From positions 3,224,001 to 3,288,000 of the forward strand of contig NZ_CP159290.1 in the NCBI RefSeq assembly GCF_040448685.1: a DNA stretch of 64,000 bases, written 5' to 3'. Below, piece by piece: positions 17,800 through 28,278 of the stretch; the stretch's first letter is position 1; every line of letters starts with the position of its first letter. A model generated the notes under the pieces. That model was not told the origin of the DNA, ran no database searches, and saw only the letters and a list, made by a program, of their open reading frames with translations. The stretch comes from Cellulosimicrobium sp. ES-005 (lineage in GTDB: Bacteria; Actinomycetota; Actinomycetes; Actinomycetales; Cellulomonadaceae). Position numbers and translations under genes: made by a program.

Positions 17800-19281
17800 T
17801 CAGTCGAGGACGGCGAGGCCCCGGGCGCATTCCTGGGCGTGCGCGACGATCGCCGCGAGCCCCGTGCCGGCGATCCAGCCACCCGTCACGGCGAGCCCGG
17901 GGACGGCGTCGACCCGCTCGACGAACGCCGCGACCTCGCGGCGGTACGCGGGGGTGGGCGGGGGCAGCGCGCCGTTCCAGCGCGTCACGACGTGCCCGAG
18001 CACGCGGCCGTGCAGGTCCACACCGAACAGCCGTGACGCGTCGGCGACGACGCGGTCGAGGTCGGGCTCCGTCGTCGCGCCGATGCGTCCGTAGCTGAGG
18101 CGCACCACGTGGTGGCCCGGTCCGACGGCGGCGCGCACGCGCTCGCGCAGCCACGGCCACTTCGCCGTCGAGTGCGTCAGGGCCTTCGCCTCGACGTCCG
18201 ACGGCGGCGCGGCCCGCCCGGCGTCGCGGTGCGGCGGGGCGACGAGCAGCCCGGTCCCGCGCGGCGCGTCGTCGAGCTCGGGGGCGCGGAGCAGGAGCGT
18301 GACGAGGCGGACGTCCGCGCCGGGCTCCGGGTCGGGCAGCAGGTCCGCCGCGGTGCCGACGAGCGGGCCGAGCGCGTCCACGAGCGCCGGGGTCGTCACG
18401 ACGAGGCGCGGCGCGGCGAGCTCGACGGGCCCGTCCGGCGTCTGCGCGCGGACGACCCAGGAGCCGGAGGGCGCGTCGCCGCCGGAACGCCCGCGGTCCG
18501 GGTCCCTCCGGGCGATCTCCGTGACCTCGTGGCGCAGCCGCACGTCGGCGTCCGCCGCGAGCTCCTCGACGAGCCGGTGCATGCCGCCGTCGATCCCGCG
18601 GACGGCCGAGCCGGCCGGGGCGAGCGCGCGCAGCGACGCGACGGCCCGCGCGAGCGACCCCTCGCGCTCGAACGCCTCGCGGAGCCCCGGCGCGACCGCG
18701 GCGACGTCCAGCCGGTCGAGCGGGGCCGAGTGCACCCCGGCCGCGACGGGCGCGACGAGCCGCTCCGTGACGCGCGTCCCCATGCGCGAGCGCGCGAACG
18801 TCTCGAGCGTGCGCAGGTCGGTGAGGCGGCGGGGCAGGACGCGGTCGAGGCTCGCGCGCAGCGCCCCGCCGACGCCGACCGCGCGGCGCACGTCGCGGGA
18901 CCACGGGTGGGCGGGGATCCCGAGGACGCCGGCGCGCGGCAGGGGGTAGGCGCGGCCGGCGGCGTAGCCCCAGGCGCCGTCCCCCGACGGCTCGACGACG
19001 TCGAGGCCGAGCGCGGCGACCAGGTCGCCGACGGCAGTGCCGCGGGCCGCGAAGGACTCGGCCCCCAGGTCGACGCGGACCCCGTCGAGCCCGGGCAGGT
19101 CGCCGCCGCGGACGGGCCCGCCGGGGACGTCCGCGGCCTCCAGCACGACGACGCGCAGCCCCTGCTCGCGCAGGGACAGGGCGGCGGCGAGCCCCGCGAC
19201 CCCCGCGCCGACGACGACCGCGTCCACCCCCTCGGGGACGGTCCCGGGGGAGGTGCGGGACGTCGTCGGCTCGGTGCTCAC
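17800..19281 (-). CDS. hemG: Protoporphyrinogen/coproporphyrinogen oxidase
   Basis: A 493-residue FAD enzyme of the HemY/CgoX type. It has the N-terminal dinucleotide motif VVVGAGVAG (22-30), a Glu at the end of the second strand (VVVLEAAD), and the C-terminal [13 protein letters not shown]-binding segment. In actinobacteria this enzyme normally oxidises coproporphyrinogen III in the coproporphyrin-dependent heme route. The start is GTG 19281, overlapping the hemE stop as GTGA, so it forms an operon with hemE. The chdC/hemQ gene often found right after it is not present here; hemC follows instead. The gene symbol hemY or cgoX is equally used. Confidence 0.92.
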   Translation of the reverse strand: MSTEPTTSRTSPGTVPEGVDAVVVGAGVAGLAAALSLREQGLRVVVLEAADVPGGPVRGGDLPGLDGVRVDLGAESFAARGTAVGDLVAALGLDVVEPSGDGAWGYAAGRAYPLPRAGVLGIPAHPWSRDVRRAVGVGGALRASLDRVLPRRLTDLRTLETFARSRMGTRVTERLVAPVAAGVHSAPLDRLDVAAVAPGLREAFEREGSLARAVASLRALAPAGSAVRGIDGGMHRLVEELAADADVRLRHEVTEIARRDPDRGRSGGDAPSGSWVVRAQTPDGPVELAAPRLVVTTPALVDALGPLVGTAADLLPDPEPGADVRLVTLLLRAPELDDAPRGTGLLVAPPHRDAGRAAPPSDVEAKALTHSTAKWPWLRERVRAAVGPGHHVVRLSYGRIGATTEPDLDRVVADASRLFGVDLHGRVLGHVVTRWNGALPPPTPAYRREVAAFVERVDAVPGLAVTGGWIAGTGLAAIVAHAQECARGLAVLD

Positions 19282-20438
19282 CGTCGGGTCGCCTCCTCGT
19301 GCGCGTCGTCCTGTCCCGTCCAGTCTGCGCCGAGCGCGTGGACCAGGCCGACGACACGCGTGAGGACGTCCGGGTCGGTGTCCGGCGGGACGCCGTGCCC
19401 GAGGTTCACCACGTGCCCGGGCGCGGTGCGCCCGCGCCGCACGACGTCGCGCACGTGCGCCTCGAGCACGTCCCACGGCGCGGCGAGGAGCGCGGGGTCG
19501 ATGTTGCCCTGGACGGGGACGGGGTCGTGGCCCTCGCCGAGGAGCCGGGCGGCGTCGTCGAGCGGCGTGCGGTAGTCGACGCCCACGGCGACGTCGCGCA
19601 CCCCGGCCGCGGTGACGGCGTCGCGCATCGTGGGGAGCAGGTGCTCCGTGCCGGTGCCGAAGTGCACGACCGGCACGCCGAGGTCGGCGACGTGCGTCAG
19701 CGCGCGCGTGCTCGCCGGGGCGGCGCCCGCCGCGTAGTCGGCGCGCGAGAGCGAGCCTGCCCACGAGTCGAAGAGCTGGGCGGCGCTCGCGCCCGCCCGC
19801 ACCTGGGCGCGCAGGAACGTGCCGGTGAGGTCGGCGGCCCAGTCGACGAGGCGCTGCCACGTCTCCGGGTCGCCGCGCAGCAGGGCGCGCGCGGCGAGGT
19901 GGTCGCGCGACGGCCGTCCCTCGACGAGGTAGGCGGCGAGCGTGAACGGCGCGCCCGCGAACCCGATGAGCGGCGTCGTGCCGAGCGCATCGACGGTCAG
20001 CGCGACGGCCTCGCGGACCGGGGCGAGCGACTCCTCGGTGAGCTCGGTCTCCACGAGGCGCGCGACGTCGTCGGGCGTCCGGTACGCCTGGCCCATGACC
20101 GGCCCGACGCCCGGCACGATGTCGACCTCGACGCCCGCGAGACGCAGCGGCACGACGATGTCGGAGAAGAAGATCCCCGCGTCGACGCCGTGGCGTCGCA
20201 CCGGCTGGAGCGTGATCTCCGACGCGAGGTCGGGGCGCAGGCACGAGTCGAGCATGCTCACGCCCTCGCGGGCGGCGCGGTACTCGGGCAGCGAGCGGCC
20301 GGCTTGCCGCATGAACCACACGGGTGTGATTTCCGGGCGATTTCCCGTCGTGCCCGCGCGCAGGGCCTGCACGAGCGGCGAACGGTCCGTGCGGCCGTCG
20401 GTCAGGGGATGGCCCGGGGAAAGGGCGACAGGAATCAC
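19278..20438 (-). CDS. hemE: Uroporphyrinogen decarboxylase
   Basis: A 386-residue enzyme converting uroporphyrinogen III to coproporphyrinogen III, drawing substrate away from siroheme. The signature [16 protein letters not shown] is at 39-54 and the second signature GFAGAPFT lies near residue 160. Length is normal apart from a slightly extended N terminus. It is divergent from hemA with only 50 bp between the two starts, so the two promoters overlap and may share control. hemG overlaps its stop. Confidence 0.95.
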   Translation of the reverse strand: MIPVALSPGHPLTDGRTDRSPLVQALRAGTTGNRPEITPVWFMRQAGRSLPEYRAAREGVSMLDSCLRPDLASEITLQPVRRHGVDAGIFFSDIVVPLRLAGVEVDIVPGVGPVMGQAYRTPDDVARLVETELTEESLAPVREAVALTVDALGTTPLIGFAGAPFTLAAYLVEGRPSRDHLAARALLRGDPETWQRLVDWAADLTGTFLRAQVRAGASAAQLFDSWAGSLSRADYAAGAAPASTRALTHVADLGVPVVHFGTGTEHLLPTMRDAVTAAGVRDVAVGVDYRTPLDDAARLLGEGHDPVPVQGNIDPALLAAPWDVLEAHVRDVVRRGRTAPGHVVNLGHGVPPDTDPDVLTRVVGLVHALGADWTGQDDAHEEATRR

Positions 20439-20488
20439 AGCTACCGATTCTGCCTCCCTCCCGGTGGAATGATTAAATCGGAGGCACT

Positions 20489-21910
20489 GTGGCTCTTCTC
20501 TCCCTCACGGCCAGCCACCACGAGCTCGACCTCGACGCCCTGGAGCGACTCTCCACCGGGGCGCACTCGATCGGCGGCTCCGCGGTCGCGGCGTGCGACG
20601 TGATCACCGGTGCCGTCGTCCTCGCGACGTGCAACCGGTTCGAGCTGTACCTCGACGTGGACGCGCCCCTCGACGGGACGGGCGTGCAGCACGCGACCGA
20701 GCACGTCGCGCGCATGGTCGCCGACGCGTCGGGCGTCGAGCCGGCCGAGGCGCTCGCCTCGTTCCGCACGCGCGCCGGGACCGAGGTCGCCGAGCACCTG
20801 TTCGCCGTCGCGTCGGGGCTGGACTCGATGGTCGTGGGCGAGCGCGAGATCGCGGGTCAGGTGAAGCGCGCCCTGGAGACCGCGCACGCCGACGGCGTGA
20901 CCTCCTCGACCCTCGAGCTCCTGTTCCAGACGGCGTCGCGCACGTCCAAGAGGGTCAGCACGCAGACGACGCTCGGCGGCGCGGGCCGCTCCGTCGTCGC
21001 GCTGGGTCTCGACCTCGCGGGTGCCGAGCTGCCGCCGTGGCACCAGGTGCGGGCCGTCCTCATCGGGACGGGGTCGTACGCGGGCGCGAGTCTCGCGGCG
21101 CTGCGGGCGCTCGGCTGCGACGACGTGCGCGTCTACTCGCAGTCCGGCCGGGCCGCGGAGTTCGCCGCCGCGCGCGGCGTGGAGGCGGTCACCGACCTCG
21201 TCGCCGCGCTCGAGGACGCGGATCTCGTCGTGTCGTGCAGCGGCGCGCGCGGGCGGGCGCCGGCCGACGGCGTCGCGCGTCCGGGAGGGGGCGGCGACCG
21301 CCGCGAGCAGGCCATCGAGCACGTGCTCGACGCCGCCGCCGTGGTCCGGGCGCGCGAGCGCGCGGCGGTCCGCGCCGGGGACGAGCCCGCGGCCCGCCCG
21401 ACCGTGGTGCTCGACCTCGCGCTGCACCGCGACGTCGACCCGCGCGTCGCGGACGTCGAGGGCGTGCTGCTCTACGACCTCGCGACGCTCGCGGCGCACT
21501 CGCCGTCGATCGCGTCGGAGCTCGTCGTCCAGGCGCGCGCGATCGTGGACGACGCGACGCGCGCGTTCGAGGAGACGCGGCTCGGCCGCGCGGCGGACAC
21601 CGCGGTCGTCGCGCTGCTCGCCGACGCGGAGCGGCGCATCGCGCTCGAGGTGGCCGACGTCGTCGCGCTGCGCGAGGCGGACGGCGACCCGGTCGAGCCG
21701 GACGAGGCCGACGAGCTCGCGCGCGACGTGCGCCGTCGCGTCCACGCCGACCTGCACCGCGCGATCGTCGAGGCCCGCGCCGAGGCCGTCGCGGCTGCGC
21801 AGGCGGAGGAGCGCGCCGTCGTCGCGGACGCCCAGGCCCTGGCCGACGAGGCGGCAGCGCCGGCGCGGCCGACGAGCCCGGGATCTCTCCCCGCACCCGC
21901 CGCGCGCTGA
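20489..21910 (+). CDS. hemA: Glutamyl-tRNA reductase
   Basis: A 473-residue NADPH enzyme reducing glutamyl-tRNA to glutamate-1-semialdehyde, the first step of tetrapyrrole synthesis. The catalytic Cys48 is in ATCNRFELY, and the NADPH domain starts near residue 185 ([10 protein letters not shown]). The C-terminal dimerisation domain is Ala/Glu/Arg-rich and ends in a disordered Pro/Ala tail. Start GTG 20489 follows GGAGG. It is transcribed away from hemE-hemG. Confidence 0.94.
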   Translation: MALLSLTASHHELDLDALERLSTGAHSIGGSAVAACDVITGAVVLATCNRFELYLDVDAPLDGTGVQHATEHVARMVADASGVEPAEALASFRTRAGTEVAEHLFAVASGLDSMVVGEREIAGQVKRALETAHADGVTSSTLELLFQTASRTSKRVSTQTTLGGAGRSVVALGLDLAGAELPPWHQVRAVLIGTGSYAGASLAALRALGCDDVRVYSQSGRAAEFAAARGVEAVTDLVAALEDADLVVSCSGARGRAPADGVARPGGGGDRREQAIEHVLDAAAVVRARERAAVRAGDEPAARPTVVLDLALHRDVDPRVADVEGVLLYDLATLAAHSPSIASELVVQARAIVDDATRAFEETRLGRAADTAVVALLADAERRIALEVADVVALREADGDPVEPDEADELARDVRRRVHADLHRAIVEARAEAVAAAQAEERAVVADAQALADEAAAPARPTSPGSLPAPAAR

Positions 21911-22136
21911 GGAGCCACCCCGGGTTCGGCGCGCTGCGCCCTCCACGCTCGACCCGGTCGTTCGCCCGGGCATGCAATTGACAGCGCAGTCATACGCGGG
22001 AGAGAGTGACCGGCGGACGCCCGTCGTCGACCAGGAGCACCGTCGCCCCGCCACGAGCGGCCCGGGCGGCACCTGGCCGGCGGACCCGGGGCGCCCCGGG
22101 CGACGCAGCCCGGTCGCACGTCGAAGAGGACATGGC

Positions 22137-24839
22137 ATGAGACGACCACGACTCGCCCTGCTCGCCGCCGGGCTCGCGCTCGCCGTCGCGCCGGGCACGC
22201 TGCTGCCCGCCGCCGCGGGCGCGGCCCCCGCCGACGACGGCACCGTCACCGCCGCCGCGGGCGACGACCTCACGCTCGAGGTCAACCCGTTCGTCGGCAC
22301 CGAGAGCGAGGGCAACGCCTACCCGGGCGCGACCGTGCCGTTCGGCATGGTCCAGCTCAGCCCGGACAACACGAACTCCTACGCCTCGACGTCGTACAGC
22401 ACGAACGCGGGGCGCGTGTGGGGCTTCAGCCACCGGCACGTGAACAGCGCGGGCTGCCCCGCGGCGGGCGAGCTGCTCGTCACGCCGGACACGAGCGCGA
22501 CCCCGCGCACGTCGCGCTCCTTCATCGCGATCAAGGACCAGAAGAACACCGAGCACGCCTCCGCCGGGTTCTACGAGGTGACGCTCGCGAACGACGTGCA
22601 CGCCGAGCTCAGCGCGACCACGCGCGTCGGCGCGCACCGCTACACGTTCCCCGCCTCGACGACGTCGCACCTGTCGTTCAACGTGGGCCAGACGCTGCGC
22701 GACGCCGGCGCGAGCTCGGTGACGTGGGTCGACGACCGTACGCTCGAGGGCTGGGTCGACAACGGCGGCTTCTGCGGCGGCACGCCGGACAAGCAGCGGT
22801 ACTTCTTCAGCGCGACGTTCGACCGTCCGGTCGCGTCGAGCGGCACGTGGGGGACCGACGCGCGGTACGTCGCGGGGTCCACGACGAGCGAGGTCGCGGG
22901 CGGCAACAACGGCGCCGTCGCGGTGTTCGACACCACGACCGACCGCGACGTCGAGGTGAGCGTGGGCGTGTCGTTCGTGAGCGTCGACGGCGCGCGCGCC
23001 AACCGCGAGGCCGAGGCCACGGACGAGGGCGGGCAGGTCGCGTTCGACACCGTGCGCGAGGAGGCCCGCGACGCGTGGAACGCCGAGCTGGGCCGTGCCG
23101 CGATCGACGCGTCGCCCGACCAGCGCCGGATCTTCTACACCCAGCTCTACAAGACGCTGCTGTCCCCGACGATCGGCAGCGACGTGGACGGCCGGTACCG
23201 CGGCATGGACCTCGAGGTCCACCAGGCCGACGGCTGGGACTACTACCAGAACTTCTCGCTCTGGGACACGTACCGCACCCAGGCGACGCTGCACGCGCTC
23301 CTGCTGCCCGAGCGCGCGCAGGACATCGTGCGCTCGATGTACCAGCACCGCGTCGAGGGCGGCTGGCTGCCGCGCTGGTCGCTCGGCGCGCTGGAGACCA
23401 ACATCATGGCGGGCGACCCCGTCACGCCGTGGCTCGCGGAGAACTTCGCGCTCGGCACGGTCCCCGACGACATCGCCGACGAGCTGTGGGGCTACCTCGT
23501 GGAGAACGCCACGACGACCCCGCCGGACGACGTCGCGTCCGTCGGTCGGCGCAGCACCGAGTTCTACGCCGAGCACGGCCACGTGCCGTTCTACCCCGAG
23601 AACGAGGGCGGCCTCGGTGGCCAGTTCGAGGAGTACCGCCACGGTGGCTCGGCCACGCTCGAGCTCGCCCTCGCCGACGCGAGCCTCGGTGCCGCGGCGG
23701 AGCGCACGGGCCGCGAGGGCGGCCAGGCGTTCCTCGACAAGGGGCGCAACTGGCGCAACCTGTGGAACCCGGACGTCCAGCTCAGCGGCGGCTTCCAGGG
23801 CATGGTCAACGCGAAGCGCCCGACGGGCGAGTTCGTCACGCTGCCCGAGCTGACCGACGTCACGCGCTCCGGCTTCCACGAGGGCGTGCCGTGGCAGTAC
23901 CAGTGGATGGTGCCGCAGGACGTCACCGGCCTCCAGGAGGTCATGGGCGGCGAGGACGGGTTCGTCGAGCGCCTGGACTACTACTTCGACCAGCCGGCGC
24001 TCGCCGCGAACCCCGGCGTCTCGCCGAGCACGTGGGCCAAGGGCGGCAGCTCGTACTACACGACGATCCGCTACAACCCCGGCAACGAGCCGACGATCAT
24101 GAACGCCTGGCTCTACGGCTACGTGGGCCAGCCGTGGAAGACGAACGACGTGCTCGCCGCGAACCTCAACCGCTTCCCGGACACCCCGGGCGGCGGCGTG
24201 GGGAACGACGACCTCGGCACGCTCGCCGCCTGGTACGTCATGGCGTCGCTCGGGTTCGAGCCGGTGATGCCGGGCTCCGGCATCCTCGCGCTCAACGCCC
24301 CCAAGGTGCAGGCCGCGACGCTCACGACCGACGCCGGCACGACGGTGCAGATCGACGCTGCGGGCGCCAACGAGAAGCTCCCGAGCTACGTCGCGGGCCT
24401 CGAGGTCGACGGCGTCGCGCACACCGCCGCGTGGCTCGACGTCGCGGCGCTGCAGGACGGCGGCACGCTCGACTTCGACCTCTCCGACACGAGCGCGGGC
24501 CTCACGTGGGGCACCGCGGCCGCCGACCGGATCCCGTCGGTCTCCGCGGCCGCCCCGCCCGCGCCGGTCGAGGTCGAGGCGAGCGCGCGCTGCCTCGGCG
24601 GCCGGGCGTTCGTCGCGGTCCGTGCGACCAGCACGGCCGACGAGCCCGTCGACGTGACGCTCTCGACGCCGTTCGGCGAGCGGACGGTCCGGCACGTGCA
24701 GCCGGGCAAGAACGCCTACCAGTCGTTCACGACGCGCACCACGTCCGTCGCGGCGGGCACGGCCACCGTGACCGTCGTCGCCGCGGACGGGACCACGTCC
24801 CAGGTCGACGTGGCGTACGAGGCGCTCGACTGCGGCTGA
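22137..24839 (+). CDS. Secreted GH92 alpha-mannosidase
   Basis: A 900-residue secreted glycosidase. It has a signal peptide (about 1-29, AAAGA|AP), an N-terminal beta-sandwich (about 45-290), a helical barrel (about 305-715) and a small C-terminal beta domain (about 811-899) that ends in a Cys. GH92 hallmarks are WDTYRTQ (376-382), HEGVPWQYQW (581-590, Glu582 a candidate general acid) and GNDDLGTLAAWYV (689-701, Asp691/692 candidate base). GH92 enzymes use calcium and invert at alpha-mannosides or mannose-phosphate linkages. The loop NEPTIMNAWLY (650-660) lacks the His residues I expect after NEP in canonical members, so the exact linkage is uncertain. ATG 22137 follows GAAGAGGA. Confidence 0.9.
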   Translation: MRRPRLALLAAGLALAVAPGTLLPAAAGAAPADDGTVTAAAGDDLTLEVNPFVGTESEGNAYPGATVPFGMVQLSPDNTNSYASTSYSTNAGRVWGFSHRHVNSAGCPAAGELLVTPDTSATPRTSRSFIAIKDQKNTEHASAGFYEVTLANDVHAELSATTRVGAHRYTFPASTTSHLSFNVGQTLRDAGASSVTWVDDRTLEGWVDNGGFCGGTPDKQRYFFSATFDRPVASSGTWGTDARYVAGSTTSEVAGGNNGAVAVFDTTTDRDVEVSVGVSFVSVDGARANREAEATDEGGQVAFDTVREEARDAWNAELGRAAIDASPDQRRIFYTQLYKTLLSPTIGSDVDGRYRGMDLEVHQADGWDYYQNFSLWDTYRTQATLHALLLPERAQDIVRSMYQHRVEGGWLPRWSLGALETNIMAGDPVTPWLAENFALGTVPDDIADELWGYLVENATTTPPDDVASVGRRSTEFYAEHGHVPFYPENEGGLGGQFEEYRHGGSATLELALADASLGAAAERTGREGGQAFLDKGRNWRNLWNPDVQLSGGFQGMVNAKRPTGEFVTLPELTDVTRSGFHEGVPWQYQWMVPQDVTGLQEVMGGEDGFVERLDYYFDQPALAANPGVSPSTWAKGGSSYYTTIRYNPGNEPTIMNAWLYGYVGQPWKTNDVLAANLNRFPDTPGGGVGNDDLGTLAAWYVMASLGFEPVMPGSGILALNAPKVQAATLTTDAGTTVQIDAAGANEKLPSYVAGLEVDGVAHTAAWLDVAALQDGGTLDFDLSDTSAGLTWGTAAADRIPSVSAAAPPAPVEVEASARCLGGRAFVAVRATSTADEPVDVTLSTPFGERTVRHVQPGKNAYQSFTTRTTSVAAGTATVTVVAADGTTSQVDVAYEALDCG

Positions 24840-24860
24840 CCCGCGGTCCGGTCGCGACAG

Positions 24861-24922
24861 GGGAGCGCTCGCGCTCCCGCACGAGGGCCGTCGTCGGGCA
24901 CCCCGCCCGGCGGCGGCCCTCG
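24861..24922 (+). terminator. Two adjacent hairpins after the GH92 gene
   Basis: GGGAGCGC/GCGCTCCC (24861-24878) is followed by a 17-bp stem (24883-24899 with 24905-24921; pairs with two G-T wobbles, loop of 5). They lie 22-83 bp after the stop of the mannosidase gene and 23 bp before the next start, as expected of an actinobacterial terminator without a U-tract. The second stem carries the CGTCGTCGGGC sequence seen in other hairpins of this window. Confidence 0.65.
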
Positions 24923-24944
24923 CCGCGCCGCTAGGCTTCGGCGG

Positions 24945-25880
24945 GTGAGCACCACCACGCGCCTGGGCGTCCTCGACATCGGCTCGAACACCGTGCACCT
25001 CGCCGTCGTGGACGCCGCGTACGCGGCACGCCCCGTGCAGGCGGCGGGTGCGCGCACGGTCGTGCGCATCATGCGCTACCTCCGGCCCGACGGGTCGCTG
25101 TCGCCCGAGGGCGTCGCCGCGATGCTCACCGCGGTCGACGACGCGATGGCGCTCGCGCGCGAGTCCGCCGTCGACGAGATGCTGCCGATGGCGACGTCGG
25201 CGCTGCGCGACGCGACCAACGGTCCCGAGGTGCTCGCCGCGATCGGCGAGCGCGTCGGCCAGCCGGTGCGCGTGCTCTCGGGCGAGGACGAGTCGCGCCT
25301 GACGTTCCTCGCGGCGCGCCGCTGGCACGGCTGGGCCGCGGGCCGCCTGCTCGTCCTCGACATCGGGGGCGGGTCGCTCGAGATCGCGTCGGGCGTCGAC
25401 GAGGAGCCCGACCTCGCCGTCTCCCTCCCGCTCGGCGCCGGGCGCATGACGATGGGCTTCCTGCCCGACGACCCGCCCGCGCCCGAGCACGTCGAGGCCC
25501 TGCGCGAGCACGTGCGCGCGACGCTCGCCCCCGCCGTCGCGCAGTTCGCCCGGCTCCCGCGGCCCGACCACGTCGTCGCGACGTCCAAGACGTTCCGCTC
25601 GCTCGCGCGGCTCGCAGGCATGCAGACCGAGGCCGTCGGCCCCGACGACCGGTGGCGCATGCGACGCTCGCAGCTCGCCGACTGGGTGCCGCGGCTCGCG
25701 CGCATCACGGCCGAGGGCCGCACCGCGTTGCCCGGCATCACGCCCGAGCGCACGTTCCAGATCGTCGCGGGCGGGGTGGTCGCGGTCGAGACGATGCGCG
25801 CGCTCGGCGTCGACGAGGTCGAGATCTGCCCCTGGGCGCTGCGCGAGGGCGCGATCCTGCGCCGTCTCGACCACAGCTGA
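24945..25880 (+). CDS. Ppx/GppA-family phosphatase
   Basis: A 311-residue protein of the exopolyphosphatase / guanosine pentaphosphate phosphatase family (ASKHA fold). The phosphate-1 motif is VLDIGSNTVHLAVVD (about 6-20) and the second is VLDIGGGSLEIASG (about 136-149). It is the short, two-domain actinobacterial form lacking the C-terminal HD-like domains of E. coli Ppx, so it may hydrolyse short polyphosphate or pppGpp; which one cannot be told from sequence. Start GTG 24945. No operon partner is apparent. Confidence 0.9.
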   Translation: MSTTTRLGVLDIGSNTVHLAVVDAAYAARPVQAAGARTVVRIMRYLRPDGSLSPEGVAAMLTAVDDAMALARESAVDEMLPMATSALRDATNGPEVLAAIGERVGQPVRVLSGEDESRLTFLAARRWHGWAAGRLLVLDIGGGSLEIASGVDEEPDLAVSLPLGAGRMTMGFLPDDPPAPEHVEALREHVRATLAPAVAQFARLPRPDHVVATSKTFRSLARLAGMQTEAVGPDDRWRMRRSQLADWVPRLARITAEGRTALPGITPERTFQIVAGGVVAVETMRALGVDEVEICPWALREGAILRRLDHS

Positions 25881-25935
25881 CCTCGCCGGCGCGGAGCCTC
25901 GGGGTCCTCCTCGGCCGGGTCCGGCCCGGGCCCCG

Positions 25936-26373
25936 TCAGCCGGCGGCGGCCGACCTCGGCTCGGTGAGGCTGAACCAGTTGCCGGAGTCGTCGACGAAGA
26001 CGGCCTCCACGCCGTAGGGGCGGTGCGCGGGCGGCTGGCGGAACGTCACGCCCTTGGCGAGGAGGTCGCGGTAGGTGGCCTCGCAGTCGTCGGTCTGGAG
26101 GACCCCGGCGCCCATCGACCCCTTGGCGACGAGCGACCGGAGCTGCGCGGCCGACTCCGGGTCCCGGCCCATCGCGCAGTCGGCCAGGATGATCGTGCGG
26201 GTCGGGTCGCCCTGGGGTCCGACCGTGAGCCAGCGGAAGCCGGCGCCGCCGCCCTCGAACTCCGCGCCCATCGAGAAGTCGTCGCGCAGCTCGAAGCCGA
26301 GCACGGTCGTGTAGAACTCCTTGGCGGAGTCCTGGTCGAGCACGAACACGGTGGTGTGGGACAGCGTGAGCAC
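25936..26373 (-). CDS. VOC-superfamily (glyoxalase-like) protein
   Basis: A 145-residue vicinal-oxygen-chelate protein made of two beta-alpha-beta-beta-beta modules (LTLSHTTVFVLDQDSAKEFY at the start; AVFVDDSGNWFSLTEP at the end). Members include glyoxalases, dioxygenases and resistance proteins; the metal ligands and substrate are not clear. It starts at GTG 26373 with AGAGGAG just upstream; longer in-frame starts have no support. An AraC-type regulator lies immediately upstream on the same strand, an arrangement often seen in actinobacteria, so the two may be functionally linked. Confidence 0.82.
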   Translation of the reverse strand: MLTLSHTTVFVLDQDSAKEFYTTVLGFELRDDFSMGAEFEGGGAGFRWLTVGPQGDPTRTIILADCAMGRDPESAAQLRSLVAKGSMGAGVLQTDDCEATYRDLLAKGVTFRQPPAHRPYGVEAVFVDDSGNWFSLTEPRSAAAG

Positions 26374-26441
26374 GGGTTCTCCTCTCGGGGCGCCGACTGC
26401 CGGCGCGGGGCCGACGGCCTCGCCGGCCGTCGTCCTCGACG

Positions 26442-26900
26442 CTACGACGCGCCGCCCTGGTCCTGCTTCTCCGATCGTGCGGAGCCCGACGCCGGCCGTG
26501 CCACGGGTTGCGGCCGGCCCCACGCGAGCGCGAAGCACCCGGGGACGGGCGGTCCGCCCGCGCGGGCGTGCTCGTCCCGGTAGGCGGTGGGGGTGACGCC
26601 GACGATCGCGCGGAAGCGCGCGGAGAACGTCCCGAGGCTCGTGAAGCCGACGGCGTGGCAGACCTCGGTCACGGTGAGGTTCGCCGTGCGCAGCAGCGTC
26701 TTCGCGCGCTCGACGCGGCGCGTGGCGAGGTAGGCCATCGGGCTCGTGCCGAACGCGGCCGCGAACGCGCGCGCGAAGTGGAACGGCGAGTAGCCCGCGA
26801 CCGCGGCGACGCCGGCGAGGGTGAGCGGCTCCGTGAAGTGCGCGTCCATGTGGTCGCGCGCCCGCCGCAGGTGGACGGCGACCTCGGGCCAGGCGCTCAC
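26442..26900 (-). CDS. AraC-family transcriptional regulator
   Basis: A 152-residue protein consisting of little more than the AraC DNA-binding domain: helix-turn-helix 1 around LTLAGVAAVAGYSPFHFARAF (26-46) and helix-turn-helix 2 around LTVTEVCHAVGFTSLGTFSARF (75-96), followed by the family-typical VGVTPTAYR. There is no ligand-binding domain. The start GTG 26900 overlaps the CoA-transferase stop as GTGA. Probable target: the VOC gene immediately downstream (inference). Confidence 0.88.
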   Translation of the reverse strand: MSAWPEVAVHLRRARDHMDAHFTEPLTLAGVAAVAGYSPFHFARAFAAAFGTSPMAYLATRRVERAKTLLRTANLTVTEVCHAVGFTSLGTFSARFRAIVGVTPTAYRDEHARAGGPPVPGCFALAWGRPQPVARPASGSARSEKQDQGGAS

Positions 26901-28228
26901 GCCGTCCACCGCGGCTCGTCCGCGCCCCACGGCCGTGCGGGCGCGGGGTAGTCGTCGACCGGCACGCCCGCGAGGTGGTCGAGCGCGGGGCGCGTCGTCG
27001 TCGCCGCTCTGTCCCGGCCGTCCCGGCCGTCCAGGCGCGCGGGGTGCACGACGACGCAGCGCGGGCCGGGAGTGCGCGGAGCGTCGTGCACGGGGTCGCG
27101 GCCCGGGGCGGCGAGCAGGGCGCGGGCCGTCCGGGCGAGCGCGCCGTCGACCGCGCGCCCGCGGCCGTCGCTCGCGCGGTCGGCCAGCGCGTCGACGACG
27201 GCGGCCGCGACGAGGTAGCCCGTCGCGTGGTCGAGCGCCTGGGCGGGCAGGGCGCCCGGGGCGGCGTCCTCGGGCGCGCACGCGGTGCCGTCCCGCGACC
27301 CCTCCACGAGCGCGATCCCGCTCACCGCCTGGACGATCGAGTCGAAGCCCCGCCGCCCAGCCCACGGGCCGTCGTCGCCCCATGCGGTGACGCGCGCGTG
27401 CACGGCACCGGGCGGGAGCCGCAGGCCGAAGGCCTCGACCGCGCCCGGGCGGTACCCGGTCACGAGCACGTCGGCCTCGTCGAGCAGGCGCTGGGCGCGG
27501 GCGAGGCCGTCGCGTGTCGCGAGGTCGAGCAGCGCCGACCGCTTGCCCTGCCCCGTGTCGAGGTGCTGGACCTCGATCTCGGGCAGACCCGGTGGGTCCA
27601 GGCGCAGCACGTCCGCGCCGAGCAGGGCGAGCGTGCGCGTCGCGACCGGGCCCGCGATGACGCGCGTGAGGTCGAGCACCCGGACCCCGGCGAGCGGGCG
27701 CGGCCCGGACCCGAGCGGGCGCGCGGGCGCGGCGTCCTCGCGCACGGCCGTGCGCACCGGTGGCCCCGACGCCGTCGCCCGGCCCGGCGGGGTGGCGCGC
27801 CACGCGTCCTCGCCGCGGACGCGCACGGCGATCGCGCCGGTCTCCGCGGCGCGGTCCTCGACGTCCTGGGCCGAGCGGTCCGCGAGGGCGCTCACGACGG
27901 CGTCGCGCGCCGCAGCCCCGTCGGCCGTCGCGGGCAGGTCGAGGAGGGCGAGCAGACGCGCGCGGTGGTGTGCGTAGTTCGCGTGCGTGCGGACCCAGCC
28001 GTCCGCGGTCCGGAAGAAGCCCGAGAGCGGCGCGAAGGCGTCCACCGGGGCGCCGTCGACGCGGAGCAGCCGGTCGCTCGCGAACGCCGCGGCGACGCGC
28101 TCCGGGTCAGGGGGCGGGCCGACGTCGAACCCGCCCGCGCGCGCCGCGGCGTCGCGCACGGCGACGACCGACGCGACCGCGAGGTCCAGGACCGGCAGCG
28201 TCGCGGCGAGGAACGGCGCAGCACCCAC
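26897..28228 (-). CDS. Family III CoA-transferase-like protein
   Basis: A 443-residue CaiB/BaiF-type protein. Residues from about 178 look like the large Rossmann domain (VRVLDLTRVIAGPVATRTLALLGADVLRL), with TGQGKRSALLDL and an Asp in LDHATGYL at the expected nucleophile site. Residues 1-150 carry a segment resembling the small domain (FFRTADGWVRTHANY), so the protein looks like two partial CaiB halves in an unusual order. It would transfer CoA between acids; substrate unknown. The C terminus is Arg/Pro-rich. It is followed by the AraC and VOC genes. Confidence 0.78.
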   Translation of the reverse strand: MGAAPFLAATLPVLDLAVASVVAVRDAAARAGGFDVGPPPDPERVAAAFASDRLLRVDGAPVDAFAPLSGFFRTADGWVRTHANYAHHRARLLALLDLPATADGAAARDAVVSALADRSAQDVEDRAAETGAIAVRVRGEDAWRATPPGRATASGPPVRTAVREDAAPARPLGSGPRPLAGVRVLDLTRVIAGPVATRTLALLGADVLRLDPPGLPEIEVQHLDTGQGKRSALLDLATRDGLARAQRLLDEADVLVTGYRPGAVEAFGLRLPPGAVHARVTAWGDDGPWAGRRGFDSIVQAVSGIALVEGSRDGTACAPEDAAPGALPAQALDHATGYLVAAAVVDALADRASDGRGRAVDGALARTARALLAAPGRDPVHDAPRTPGPRCVVVHPARLDGRDGRDRAATTTRPALDHLAGVPVDDYPAPARPWGADEPRWTA

Positions 28229-28278
28229 CCCGCGACACTACGCCGACGGGAGGCCCGGGTGCCCGGACCCGCGACCGA

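Noticed and set aside
21978-21983. TTGACA as the -35 box of the GH92 gene
   Set aside because: No acceptable -10 hexamer lies 16-19 bp downstream, and it is about 150 bp before the start codon.
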